From contig NZ_JHZK01000016.1 of assembly GCF_000688515.1 (NCBI RefSeq), forward strand, positions 1 through 64,000: DNA of 64,000 bases, written 5' to 3'. The notes beneath the pieces are model-generated. The model was given only the letters and a program-made list of their open reading frames with translations, was not told the origin of the DNA and ran no database searches. This document shows, piece by piece, positions 42,382 through 51,196 of this stretch (within the stretch, counting starts at the first letter, position 1; every line of letters begins with the position of its first letter). Made by a program: the position numbers and the translations under genes. Source of the stretch: Afifella pfennigii DSM 17143. Its GTDB lineage: Bacteria > Pseudomonadota > Alphaproteobacteria > Rhizobiales > Afifellaceae.

Positions 42382-43725
42382 TCATGCCGGCAGCGTGACG
42401 CAGCGGCCGCGGCCGTAATCCTCGCTGACGGCGCCGTTCTCGTAGACGATTTCGCCGCGCGCCACGGTCAGCACCGGCCAGCCCTTCAGCTTCCAGCCCT
42501 CGTAGATGCAGGTGCCCTTGCCCGTGTGCTCCACGGTGCGCTCCTCGTTAAGGTCGACGAGGACGAGGTCGGCGTCGGAGCCGGCCTGCATGGCGCCCTT
42601 TTTCGGCCACAGGCCGAAGCGGCGGGCCGGATGATAGGAATTGAGCTGAACCAGGCGCGACAGGGAGATGCCGCGCTGATGGACGCCGAAATGCAGCATC
42701 AGCGGCAGCTCCCAGGGGAAGGAGACGACGCCCGGCAATTCGTTCCACAGATCCTCGCCCTTCTTGGGGAAGAAGGGCACATGGTCGGTGCCGAGGCTAT
42801 AGACGGTGCCGTTCTTGATGCCGCGCCACAGCCCCTCCAATTCGCTGCGATCGCGCAAGGGCGGGGAGATCTTGGCGCGCATGTCGAGATCCTCGTCGTA
42901 GCAGGTGCGCGTCAGGTAATGCGGGCAGGTCTCCACGGTGACGTCCATGCCGTGCGAGCGCGCCTCGGCGGCCAGCACCGGGCCCATGCCGACGGAGGTG
43001 TGGACCAGATGCAGCGGGCAGCCGGTCTTCTCGGCGAGGAAGATCATCCGGCGGATGGTCTCCACCTCGCAGAAGGCGGGGCGCGATTCGGTGTAGGCGC
43101 CGAGATCCTGGCGGCCGGTGCGCTTCATCTCGTTCTTGATCCAGCTGGCGATCTGGGTGTTCTCGCAATGCACGTTGATGACGCCGCCGGGGATGCCGGC
43201 GATGATGCGCATGGCGGCGTAGACCCAGCCGTCGGTCGCCGGGACGATGCCGATGGGATTGTCGGGCTCGTAGCCGAAATAGCACTTGAAGGATTTGACG
43301 CCGGTCTTGGCCACGATCTCAGGGATCTCGGCGATGTGCTCCTCGCGCTGGATGCCGAAATGGAAGCCGAAATCGATGACGGCGTTCTCCTCGCCGAGGC
43401 CTTTGCGCTCGGCGTAGAAGGGCAGGTAGGATTCCTTCAGGTTGCGGATGTAGAGAAGGACGGTGGTGACGCCGCCGGAGGCGGCCGCGGCGGTCTCCGT
43501 CTGCATATCCTCCGGATAGGGGTACTTCACGCCCAGATGGCAGTGCGGGTCGATGATGCCGGGCATCAGAACGCGGCCCTCAGCGTCGATCTCGCGCGTC
43601 GCCTCAGGCAGGGCCTCGTCGCTGCCGATGGTGACGATGACGCCGCCACGTACGGCAACGCCGCCATGGAACTCGCCGTCATGGTCGACGACGCGGGCGT
43701 TGCGGATAACCAGATCTGCCTTCAA
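42382..43725 (-). CDS. dihydropyrimidinase/dihydroorotase-type cyclic amidohydrolase
   Basis: A 447-residue binuclear-metal amidohydrolase opening a cyclic amide or imide. Ligands: H61 and H63 (PHCHLG), carboxylated K147 (SFKCYFGY), H186 (NVHCEN), H242 (LVHTS) and D314 (GTDHVPF), all intact. The overall pattern is closest to D-hydantoinase/dihydropyrimidinase rather than PyrC. It overlaps the DpaA-like gene by 4 bases. The ring it opens is unknown. Confidence 0.88.
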   Translation of the reverse strand: MKADLVIRNARVVDHDGEFHGGVAVRGGVIVTIGSDEALPEATREIDAEGRVLMPGIIDPHCHLGVKYPYPEDMQTETAAAASGGVTTVLLYIRNLKESYLPFYAERKGLGEENAVIDFGFHFGIQREEHIAEIPEIVAKTGVKSFKCYFGYEPDNPIGIVPATDGWVYAAMRIIAGIPGGVINVHCENTQIASWIKNEMKRTGRQDLGAYTESRPAFCEVETIRRMIFLAEKTGCPLHLVHTSVGMGPVLAAEARSHGMDVTVETCPHYLTRTCYDEDLDMRAKISPPLRDRSELEGLWRGIKNGTVYSLGTDHVPFFPKKGEDLWNELPGVVSFPWELPLMLHFGVHQRGISLSRLVQLNSYHPARRFGLWPKKGAMQAGSDADLVLVDLNEERTVEHTGKGTCIYEGWKLKGWPVLTVARGEIVYENGAVSEDYGRGRCVTLPA

Positions 43726-44612
43726 CTTCTCTCTCCGAAAGCCGCTTCAATCCGTTCGGCAATGCCGCCCCACTGGCTGCGCCCGACCGTCACCGGGGCG
43801 CGGCTGCCGAGGCCGCGCGCCCAGACGAATTTATGGCCGAGCTCGGCGGCCGCCTCGCGGTCGATGCCGCCGGGAGGGGCGGCGAGATCGACGAGAAGGG
43901 CGCCCTTTTGCATGCGCTGAAGCACGTCGCGGGTGACAATCTGCGCCGGGACGCTGGAAATCAGCATGTCCATCGCGCCGGCCACCTCGGCGAGGCCGGC
44001 AAGCTCGTGCGGCTCGGCGCCGGCGGCATAGGCGGCGGCGCGCTGCACGGGATTGCGGGCGGCGACATGCACATGCGCGCCGAGCGCAATCAAAGCGCGC
44101 GTCACCAGGGTACCGATCACCCCCTGGCCGACGCAGCAGATGCGCGCCTTGTGGATGGTGATGTCGGTATTCTCGATGATGACCTTGAGCATGCCCTCCA
44201 CGATGGCCGGGCCGCGCAGAAGCATCAGCGCGTCGTCCCATTCGTATTCGTGGATGGAAATGCCGAGCGCCTCGCAATGGCCCTTCAGATTGGCGTCGGC
44301 CCAGCCGAGGATGATGTGGCCGGGCCTGCGCATCCTCGCCAGGCCCTCGCGGGTCGGGACGATGCGCTCCTCAAAGGCCGGCGCAAAGAGCGCCCCGTCC
44401 GGGGCGATGCCGGGGATGGGAAAGAGCGCCACATCGGCGCCGTCCACCGCCTCCTCAAACGAGGCGGCGCGCGCAACGCCCTCAATGCCGCCCTCAGGCC
44501 ATTCGAAACCGTAGGCGCGCACCTCGGCCCCGGTCGCGGCGGCGCAGCGCGCAATCTCCTGCTCGCGCCTGTCGCCGGCGACGACGGCGATCACCCGTTC
44601 CTTCCAGTTCAT
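43722..44612 (-). CDS. dipicolinate synthase subunit A (DpaA)-like dehydrogenase
   Basis: A 296-residue NAD(P)-binding protein. It follows Bacillus DpaA along its length: a first domain RVIAVVAGDRREQEIARCAAATGAEVRAYGF, a centre PAIVEGMLKVIIENTDITIHKARICCVGQGVIGTLVTRALIALGAHVHVAARN with a Rossmann GQGVIG loop, and LLVDLAAPPGGIDREAA near the end. DpaA makes dipicolinate from a lysine-pathway intermediate in spores, but no DpaB gene is next to it and this bacterium is unlikely to sporulate. Here it is coupled to an octopine-dehydrogenase-type enzyme and a cyclic amidase, so another redox reaction on a ring compound is likely. Confidence 0.8.
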   Translation of the reverse strand: MNWKERVIAVVAGDRREQEIARCAAATGAEVRAYGFEWPEGGIEGVARAASFEEAVDGADVALFPIPGIAPDGALFAPAFEERIVPTREGLARMRRPGHIILGWADANLKGHCEALGISIHEYEWDDALMLLRGPAIVEGMLKVIIENTDITIHKARICCVGQGVIGTLVTRALIALGAHVHVAARNPVQRAAAYAAGAEPHELAGLAEVAGAMDMLISSVPAQIVTRDVLQRMQKGALLVDLAAPPGGIDREAAAELGHKFVWARGLGSRAPVTVGRSQWGGIAERIEAAFGERS

Positions 44613-45694
44613 AATCCCCTCACGCGCTCCATCAGCTCCTCCCGGCTCAGTCCTTCAATCCCCATGGCGGCGGCGGTGCGCCCGCCCTCGCGGTAATTCG
44701 CGCCGACGGCCGCCTCGCCGAGATCAAAGAGCGCCCGCGCCATCGGCACCGCAACGCCGGCAATGCCGGCGAGCTCCAGAAAAGGCAGAAGGCCGTGGCC
44801 GAAATCCTCTCGGTAGTAGCGATGCTGAAGCGTGTCCGGCGCCTTGATCTTGCGGTTGGCCTCGCCCCCGGAGATGGCGGCGACGACATCGCCCGGGTCG
44901 GCATCCGCCTCCACCGTGCCGATGCGGCGCATCTCCTCCACGATGCCGGGAAGCTCGTGACCGAAGGCGCGGGCAACGCCGCGGCGCTCCTCGTCGAGAC
45001 GGGAAAGCACGCGGCCAACGCCCGGCGTCATCGCCTCGCCATAGAAGGTGAAGTCGCCGCCGGTCGCCTCCACCCAGGCCGCGGCGAGGACGGCGCCGGG
45101 GGGATGCAGGACGAGATTGGCGTTGCAAAGGCTGGAGGCGAGCACGTCGGCGACGGGGCTGGCGCCCGGAAAAAGGGCGCAGCCGGCCTCAAGGGCGCTC
45201 TCGCCGCCGGGCAGGCAGGCGGCGCGCACCGATTTCGCCCGGCCGGTCACCGTGACAACGTCCGGCGCGTATTTGCGGGCGACATAGGTGAGGGTGGAGA
45301 ATTCGGCTATCGGCGGCAGATCGGCCCTGACGCCGCGCCAGGCGGAGGCGAATTCCAGGGCGCCACCGGTATGGCCGGGATTGAGGACGACCGGCGCTTC
45401 GGCGGGCCAGCCGGCCTTGGCCAGATGCGCGGCGACGGCGCCGTGCGAATGGGTGGGAAGCATGACGACGGCCACTTCGGCGCCGGCGATCGCCTCGCCC
45501 ATATCGCTGGTGACCCGCGACGGCCTGGCGAGGCCCTCGCCGAGGACGCCCTCGTAACCGATGCCGCCGCGCTCCAGGATCGGCGCGATGGTTTCGGGCG
45601 AGCGGCTCCACAGGGCGAGGCTATGGCCGGCCGCCGTCAGCTCGGCGACGGCCGCGGCGCCGCCGGCGCCGCCTCCAATGACGGTGACTTTCAT
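44609..45694 (-). CDS. NAD/NADP octopine/nopaline dehydrogenase family oxidoreductase
   Basis: A 361-residue two-domain dehydrogenase. The N-terminal Rossmann fold starts MKVTVIGGGAGGAAAVAELTAAGHSLALWSRSPE; the C-terminal helical domain includes LCNANLVLHPPGAVLAAAWVEATGGDFTFYGE, the signature region of octopine/opine dehydrogenases, with the catalytic histidine in NLVLHPP. These enzymes oxidise or form secondary amines between an amino acid and a keto acid. The start at 45694 drops a spurious 25-residue extension. It overlaps the DpaA-like gene by 4 bases. Confidence 0.85.
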   Translation of the reverse strand: MKVTVIGGGAGGAAAVAELTAAGHSLALWSRSPETIAPILERGGIGYEGVLGEGLARPSRVTSDMGEAIAGAEVAVVMLPTHSHGAVAAHLAKAGWPAEAPVVLNPGHTGGALEFASAWRGVRADLPPIAEFSTLTYVARKYAPDVVTVTGRAKSVRAACLPGGESALEAGCALFPGASPVADVLASSLCNANLVLHPPGAVLAAAWVEATGGDFTFYGEAMTPGVGRVLSRLDEERRGVARAFGHELPGIVEEMRRIGTVEADADPGDVVAAISGGEANRKIKAPDTLQHRYYREDFGHGLLPFLELAGIAGVAVPMARALFDLGEAAVGANYREGGRTAAAMGIEGLSREELMERVRGL

Positions 45695-45707
45695 CTTGGC
45701 TCCGCGC

Positions 45708-46576
<869 letters not shown>

Positions 46577-46580
<4 letters not shown>

Positions 46581-47410
46581 TTGGCGCTTTCCCGATGGAA
46601 GGTCACCTTCTTCTCCACGAAGGTGAGGATGAAGTAGAGCATGACGCCGAGGCCGGAGATCATCACCACCGTGGCGAAATTGAGCGTCGTATCGAACTGC
46701 GAATTGGCGAGAAGCTGCAGGTAGCCAAGCCCCTGTTCGGCGGCGACGTATTCGCCGATGACGGCGCCGATGACGGAAAGCGAGATCGCCACCTTGAAGC
46801 CGCCGAAGATGTTGGGCAGCGCCGCCGGCAGACGGATCTTGGTGAAGGTCTGCCATTCGCTGGCGCCCATGGAGCGGACCAGGTTGACGAGGCCCTTGTC
46901 CAGAGATTGCAGGCCGACCACCGTCGCCACCACGATGGGGAAGAAGGCGATGAGGAAGGCGAGCGTGATCTTCGGCGCCCAGCCATAGCCGAGATAAAGG
47001 ACGAGGATCGGCGCCAGCGCCACCTTGGGGATGGTCTGCAGGGCGATGAGCAGCGGATAGACGGCCCGTTCCACCGGCCGCCAGTAGAAGATGGCGAGCG
47101 CCGTGGGCACGCCGATGACGGCGGCGGAGCCGAAGCCCGCCAGAACCTCAAACAGTGTCACATAGGCATTGGAGATCAAGAGCGGGAAGTCGGTAACGAT
47201 GCGCGAGGCGATCGCCCAGGGCGTCGGCAGCACGAACTCCGAAATGCCGGAAAGGGGGACGGAGACCTGCCAGACAAGCAGGATGAAGGCCGCGAGGATC
47301 AGCGCCGAGAAGCGCTCCAGGAGCGGTTCACCCCTCGGCTTCTTGACCTGTCGCTTTTTCTCGGTTCCAGGCGAGACCGCCACGGTTGCTTCCTGACTCA
47401 TCTGGCTCAC
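46577..47410 (-). CDS. ABC transporter permease, NitT/TauT type
   Basis: A 277-residue inner-membrane permease with a basic cytoplasmic N-terminus and about six helices. The EAA loop is in SMGASEWQTFTKIRLPAALPNIFGGFKVA. Family relatives import pyrimidine precursors, taurine, nitrate or riboflavin-like compounds. Only one permease is present, so it probably works as a homodimer, unlike the transporter near 4 kb. Confidence 0.9.
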
Positions 47411-47428
47411 CGCCTCCCCTCCTATCGG

Positions 47429-48427
47429 CTACTGCTGCAGAAGGCTGTTGCTGTAGAAGGCATCGACGGACTTGGCCTCGCCGAAACCCTCCTGCGATTC
47501 CAGGAGATCGAGGGCGGCCCTGATCTCGCTTTCCTCGATCCAGCCGACCGGCTTGGCATCGTAGCTGGGAACCGCATCGACGGTCGCCTTGACCTGCTTT
47601 TCGATGATGTCGAGATCGGGCCCGCCCGGCCAGGCTTCCTTCATCACCTCGGCGGCCTTCGCCGGATCGGCCTTGGCCTGTTTGACGGCCTCGCCGACGG
47701 CAGCAAGGAAGCTGGAAAGCACCTGCGGCCGCTCCTCAAGCAGCTTGTCGCTGGTGACGACGGCCATGCCGGGCGCGGCGAGGCCGTGCTTGCCGAGATC
47801 GAGGATCGGATAATCCTCGCCCGTCTGCTTCTCCAGGATCGGCAGATCGTTGGACAGATAGGCGCTGACGACATCGACCTGCCCTTGCAGGAATTGCGGC
47901 ACGCGCGACTGCGAATCCATCATCACCGTGTTGATCTTGGAGCAGTCGACATCGTTGATGACGCAGAAAGGCTCCAGAAACGAGGTGCCCGTCTCGCCGA
48001 CGGAGGTGGCGAGCGTCTTGCCTTCCAGATCCTTCGGCTCGGTAACCGGGTTGTCGGGATGGGAGATCATCACCACCGGCGTGCGCGGATGATAAAGCGC
48101 CACCAGCTTGACCGGCATGCCCTTCTGGATGGCAGAGATGGCGAACATGCCGGGCATGACGACGATATCCTCCTGGCCCTGCAGGAGCGCGCCGAGCGCG
48201 GCCTGCGAGCCGGCACCCTCGCCAAGCGTGACGTTCAGCCCCGCCTCCTCGAAGGCGCCGCTCGACTTGGCCAGGAAGAACGGCGCGTATTCGCCCTTGA
48301 GCTTCCAGCTGAAGCGGACATCGACATCCTCGGCCGCGAACGCGGAGCCCGCGCCGAAGGCCATGGCCGCGGCGAAGGCGGCAGCGAAGGTGCGCCTCCC
48401 AAATCCCACACTTTTCCCAGATAACAT
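47429..48427 (-). CDS. ABC transporter substrate-binding protein, NMT1/THI5-like
   Basis: A 332-residue periplasmic protein with signal peptide (MLSGKSVGFGRRTFAAAFAA, cleaved near AFA). The mature part reads VDVRFSWKLKGEYAPFFLAKSSGAFEEAGLNVTLGEGAGSQAALGALLQGQEDIVVM, typical of the NMT1/ThiY/RibY/PydX-type receptors of heterocycle-like ligands. GGAGGG precedes the ATG at 48427. It is first in the operon whose promoter carries the GATCACA dyad. Confidence 0.9.
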   Translation of the reverse strand: MLSGKSVGFGRRTFAAAFAAAMAFGAGSAFAAEDVDVRFSWKLKGEYAPFFLAKSSGAFEEAGLNVTLGEGAGSQAALGALLQGQEDIVVMPGMFAISAIQKGMPVKLVALYHPRTPVVMISHPDNPVTEPKDLEGKTLATSVGETGTSFLEPFCVINDVDCSKINTVMMDSQSRVPQFLQGQVDVVSAYLSNDLPILEKQTGEDYPILDLGKHGLAAPGMAVVTSDKLLEERPQVLSSFLAAVGEAVKQAKADPAKAAEVMKEAWPGGPDLDIIEKQVKATVDAVPSYDAKPVGWIEESEIRAALDLLESQEGFGEAKSVDAFYSNSLLQQ

Positions 48428-48564
48428 CCAGCTTCCCTCCTGTGACTGGCTTCGGCCGCCGCAAGACGCGGGCGAAGCGGTGATGGCGGCTCCGGCGCGT
48501 ATCGGCAGGCCAGAGGCCACGCTGCGGCGTTGCACCCGGCGGGTGGTCCGCAATCTTTATTCTT

Positions 48565-48581
48565 GATCACAGAGTGTGATC
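48565..48581. promoter_or_regulatory. 17-bp operator GATCACA-N3-TGTGATC (site A)
   Basis: A perfect inverted repeat with 7-base arms and spacer GAG. On the minus strand a TTGACA (48600-48595), flanked by GC and ATC, lies 13 bases away, placing the dyad near the -10 region of the binding-protein operon promoter. The same dyad and TTGACAATC block recur at 55037-55073. The GntR gene starts about 190 bases to the right, so this 345-base gap carries both promoters. Confidence 0.7.
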
Positions 48582-48772
48582 TCACTATCGTGATTGTCAA
48601 GCTTTCTCGGCAGGGAACGGAAAGATAATTTCGTCACATCTGCCAGCCCGCAAAGCGGCCGCATGTTGACCGGGGCGGTTGTGCGGCGACATCATCGGCA
48701 CGTCGGACGTGTATCCGGAGCAGATACAGCTAGAGTATGCAGCGAAGAAACGAAGCGGGGAGAGACTTCAGC

Positions 48773-49582
48773 GTGAGCGAGAGGGCGAAAGAAGACGCGC
48801 CGCGCGATGCCGCCACACCGCAGAAGGGAGGCGCCAAGGGCGCAGACAAGAGCGAAGCCAGGCGCAATCGCGGCGAGGTTCACAGCCAGGTGCTGAAGAC
48901 CTTGCGGCACGGGCTGATGGTCGGCGCCTTCGTGCCGGGCCAGGTGATGAGCCTGCGCAAGCTCGCCGCGCAGCTCGGCACCAGCCCGATGCCGGTGCGC
49001 GATGCGCTATCGCATCTGGTTGCCGCCAACGTTCTGGAGGCGCCGCCGAACAAATCGGTGCGCGTGCCGCGGCGCAATGCCGAATGGCTGAAGGAAATCA
49101 CCGAAGTCCGCGTCCTGTGCGAGGGCATGGCCACCAAGGCCGCCTGCGCCCATGCCACGCCCAAGCTCATCGAGGAGCTGAGCGCCATCAATTGCGACCT
49201 TCTGCGCGCCATCGCCAAGCGCGACATCCTCGGCTGCCTGCAATTCAATCAAAAATTCCATTTCACGCTCTACGCGGCCGCGCAGTCGCAGGTGCTGCTG
49301 CCGCTGATTGAGGATCTGTGGCTGCAATGCGGGCCGACGATGTATTTCTCGCTCTTGGCGCCGGGCATGCCCTGGGACGCCTCGGCGCATGCGGAGCTTC
49401 TTGAGGCGCTGCATCTCAACGACGCCGCCATGGCCCAGCGCGCCATGACCAAGGACATCCGCACCACCGCACGCAACGTGTTGAAACTGCACAAGGGCAA
49501 CGGCAGCGAGGGCCCTTCCCTCCACCAGGGGGAGCTGCATATCGAGCTTCCGCCGGCCATCGGCCCGACCTTCATCAGCTAG
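48773..49582 (+). CDS. GntR family transcriptional regulator, FCD domain
   Basis: About 269 residues. The winged helix contains VMSLRKLAAQLGTSPMPVRDALSHLVAANVLEAPPNKSVRV, and the FCD domain has RVLCEGMATKAAC, FNQKFHFTLYAAAQ and a final HLNDAAMAQRAMTKDI helix. The GTG at 48773 is preferred because GGGGAGAG lies upstream, though an ATG at 48737 is possible. It is divergent from the ABC-transporter operon; the two identical GATCACA-N3-TGTGATC dyads suggest it controls both flanking operons. Confidence 0.88.
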   Translation: MSERAKEDAPRDAATPQKGGAKGADKSEARRNRGEVHSQVLKTLRHGLMVGAFVPGQVMSLRKLAAQLGTSPMPVRDALSHLVAANVLEAPPNKSVRVPRRNAEWLKEITEVRVLCEGMATKAACAHATPKLIEELSAINCDLLRAIAKRDILGCLQFNQKFHFTLYAAAQSQVLLPLIEDLWLQCGPTMYFSLLAPGMPWDASAHAELLEALHLNDAAMAQRAMTKDIRTTARNVLKLHKGNGSEGPSLHQGELHIELPPAIGPTFIS

Positions 49583-49633
49583 CCGGAACCTCGATCGGCT
49601 AGCCAAGACCTTCAGCAACCAGAAAGAGAATGA

Positions 49634-50107
49634 ATGAGCGCCATCAACGACCGCCTGGCATCGCTCGGCATCACCCTTCCCGCCCTGTCGACGCCCTCGG
49701 CGAACTACATCCCCGTCGCGCGCACCGGCAACCTTCTCTACGTTTCCGGCCAGGTGCCGGTGGAGAACGGCACGGTCAAATATACCGGCAAGCTCGGGGC
49801 GGACGTCTCGGTGGAGGACGGACAGGCGGCGGCGCGGCTTTGCGCCATCAACATCATCGCGCATCTCAGCGCCGCGCTTGACGGCGATCTGGGCAAGGTG
49901 GCGCGCTGCGTGCGCCTCGGCGGCTTCGTCAACGCCACGCCCGATTTCCCCGATCCGCCGAAGGTCATCAACGGCGCCTCCGACCTCATCGTGGAGGTGT
50001 TCGGCGAGGCCGGGCGGCATGCCCGCGCCGCCGTCGGCTGCGCCACGCTGCCGCGCAACGTGGCGGTGGAGGTGGACGCCATCTTCGAGGTGGTGGACGG
50101 GGCCTGA
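49634..50107 (+). CDS. RidA family (YjgF/YER057c/UK114) protein
   Basis: A 157-residue RidA-like protein that would form a trimer and hydrolyse reactive enamines/imines to ketones and ammonia. The motifs LLYVSGQVP, FVNATPDFPDPPKVINGASDLIVEVFGEAGRHARAAVGCATLP keep the catalytic arginine (ARAAVG). It follows the GntR gene by about 50 bases. Its presence points to imine intermediates in the nearby degradation pathway. Confidence 0.9.
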   Translation: MSAINDRLASLGITLPALSTPSANYIPVARTGNLLYVSGQVPVENGTVKYTGKLGADVSVEDGQAAARLCAINIIAHLSAALDGDLGKVARCVRLGGFVNATPDFPDPPKVINGASDLIVEVFGEAGRHARAAVGCATLPRNVAVEVDAIFEVVDGA

Positions 50108-50133
50108 ACGGCGGGGCGGGCGAGGCCGCAAAG

Positions 50134-51114
50134 ATGATCGAGGCGCATATCCTCACCGGCTTTCTGGGCAGCGGCAAGACGACGCTGCTGCGCCATCTCC
50201 TCGCCCGCCCGGAGCTTGCCGATACGGCCGTCGTCATCAACGAATTCGGCGAGGTGGGGCTCGACCATTTCCTGGTGCGCGAGGTCGCCGAGGACGCGGT
50301 GCTTTTGCAATCGGGCTGCCTGTGCTGCACGGTGCGCGACGATCTCGTCTCCACGCTGGCGCGCATGCAGGCGCTGGCGGAGGCCGGCGAGGCGCCGCGC
50401 TTTTCGCGCGCCGTCATCGAGACGACGGGCCTTGCCGATCCGGCCCCGGTGGCGGCGGCCATTCTCAGCGATCGGCGCCTCAGCGCCGCCTACCGGCTGG
50501 GGCGCATCGTTACCGCCATCGACGCCACCTGCGGGCTTGCCACGCTGCAGCGCCACGACACGGCCGTGCAGCAGGCCGCGCTCGCCGACACGCTCGTCGT
50601 CACCAAGGCGGATCTCGCCGAGGAAGACGGGCTCGCCCTCCTCAAGCGGCGGCTTTCTGAGATCAATCCGGACGCAGAGAGGCTTCTTTCCAGCCGCGAG
50701 GAACCGCCCTCGCCGGCATCGCTGCTGAAGCCGCCGGCGAAGGCGAGCGCGGGCCGCAGCGCTGCGGCCGCGGCAGGCGCAGATGCCGCCGGGGCGCGGC
50801 ACGGCCATGGCGGCGCGAGCAGCTTTCCCGTCGCCTTCAAGGCGCCCGTCGCCCGGGCCGATTTCGTGGAATGGCTGGAGCTGCTCCTGGCGGCGCGCGG
50901 CGACGACATCTTGCGCGTCAAGGGGCTTCTGGCCGTGAAGGACGAGCCGCGCCCGCTGGTGGTGCAGGGCGTGCAGCATGTCGTCTATCCGTTGGAAGCG
51001 CTCGCCGCATGGCCGCCGGGCGCCGCCTCGCAGCTCGTCTTCATCACCCGCGGCATTCCGCACAGCGCCGTCGCGCGATCGCTTGAGGACTTTTTGAAGG
51101 TGGAGGTGGCGTGA
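50134..51114 (+). CDS. CobW/COG0523 family GTPase (metal chaperone-like)
   Basis: A 326-residue P-loop GTPase: Walker A GFLGSGKTT (about 9-17), the INEFGEVGLDHFL switch, metal-binding GCLCCTVRDDL, ETTGLADPAP and the TKADL base-recognition motif, plus a short His-containing linker (ARHGHGG) and the C-terminal CobW domain. COG0523 proteins deliver Zn, Co or Fe to client enzymes. Several metal-dependent amidohydrolases lie alongside and are plausible clients. Confidence 0.9.
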   Translation: MIEAHILTGFLGSGKTTLLRHLLARPELADTAVVINEFGEVGLDHFLVREVAEDAVLLQSGCLCCTVRDDLVSTLARMQALAEAGEAPRFSRAVIETTGLADPAPVAAAILSDRRLSAAYRLGRIVTAIDATCGLATLQRHDTAVQQAALADTLVVTKADLAEEDGLALLKRRLSEINPDAERLLSSREEPPSPASLLKPPAKASAGRSAAAAAGADAAGARHGHGGASSFPVAFKAPVARADFVEWLELLLAARGDDILRVKGLLAVKDEPRPLVVQGVQHVVYPLEALAAWPPGAASQLVFITRGIPHSAVARSLEDFLKVEVA

Positions 51115-51160
51115 GGCGGCGGGCCGCCCGCCCGCCGGTTTCTGCGTCGCCGCCCCCCAG

Positions 51161-51196
51161 TTGCCGACCCCTCAGTCGCCGACCCCTCAGTTGCCG
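51161..51196. repeat. 15-bp tandem repeat overlapping a stop codon
   Basis: Units at 51161-51175 (TTGCCGACCCCTCAG) and 51176-51190 differ at one base, and a third partial unit TTGCCG follows at 51191-51196. Each full unit contains TCA, a TGA stop on the minus strand; the one at 51187-51189 ends the amidohydrolase gene. It looks like a local slippage duplication of the gene's 3' end. Confidence 0.75.

Noticed and set aside
49578-49615. Repeated GCTAGCC with similar flanks between GntR and RidA genes
   Set aside because: Short, imperfect direct repeat of about 20 bases; nothing ties it to regulation or mobility.
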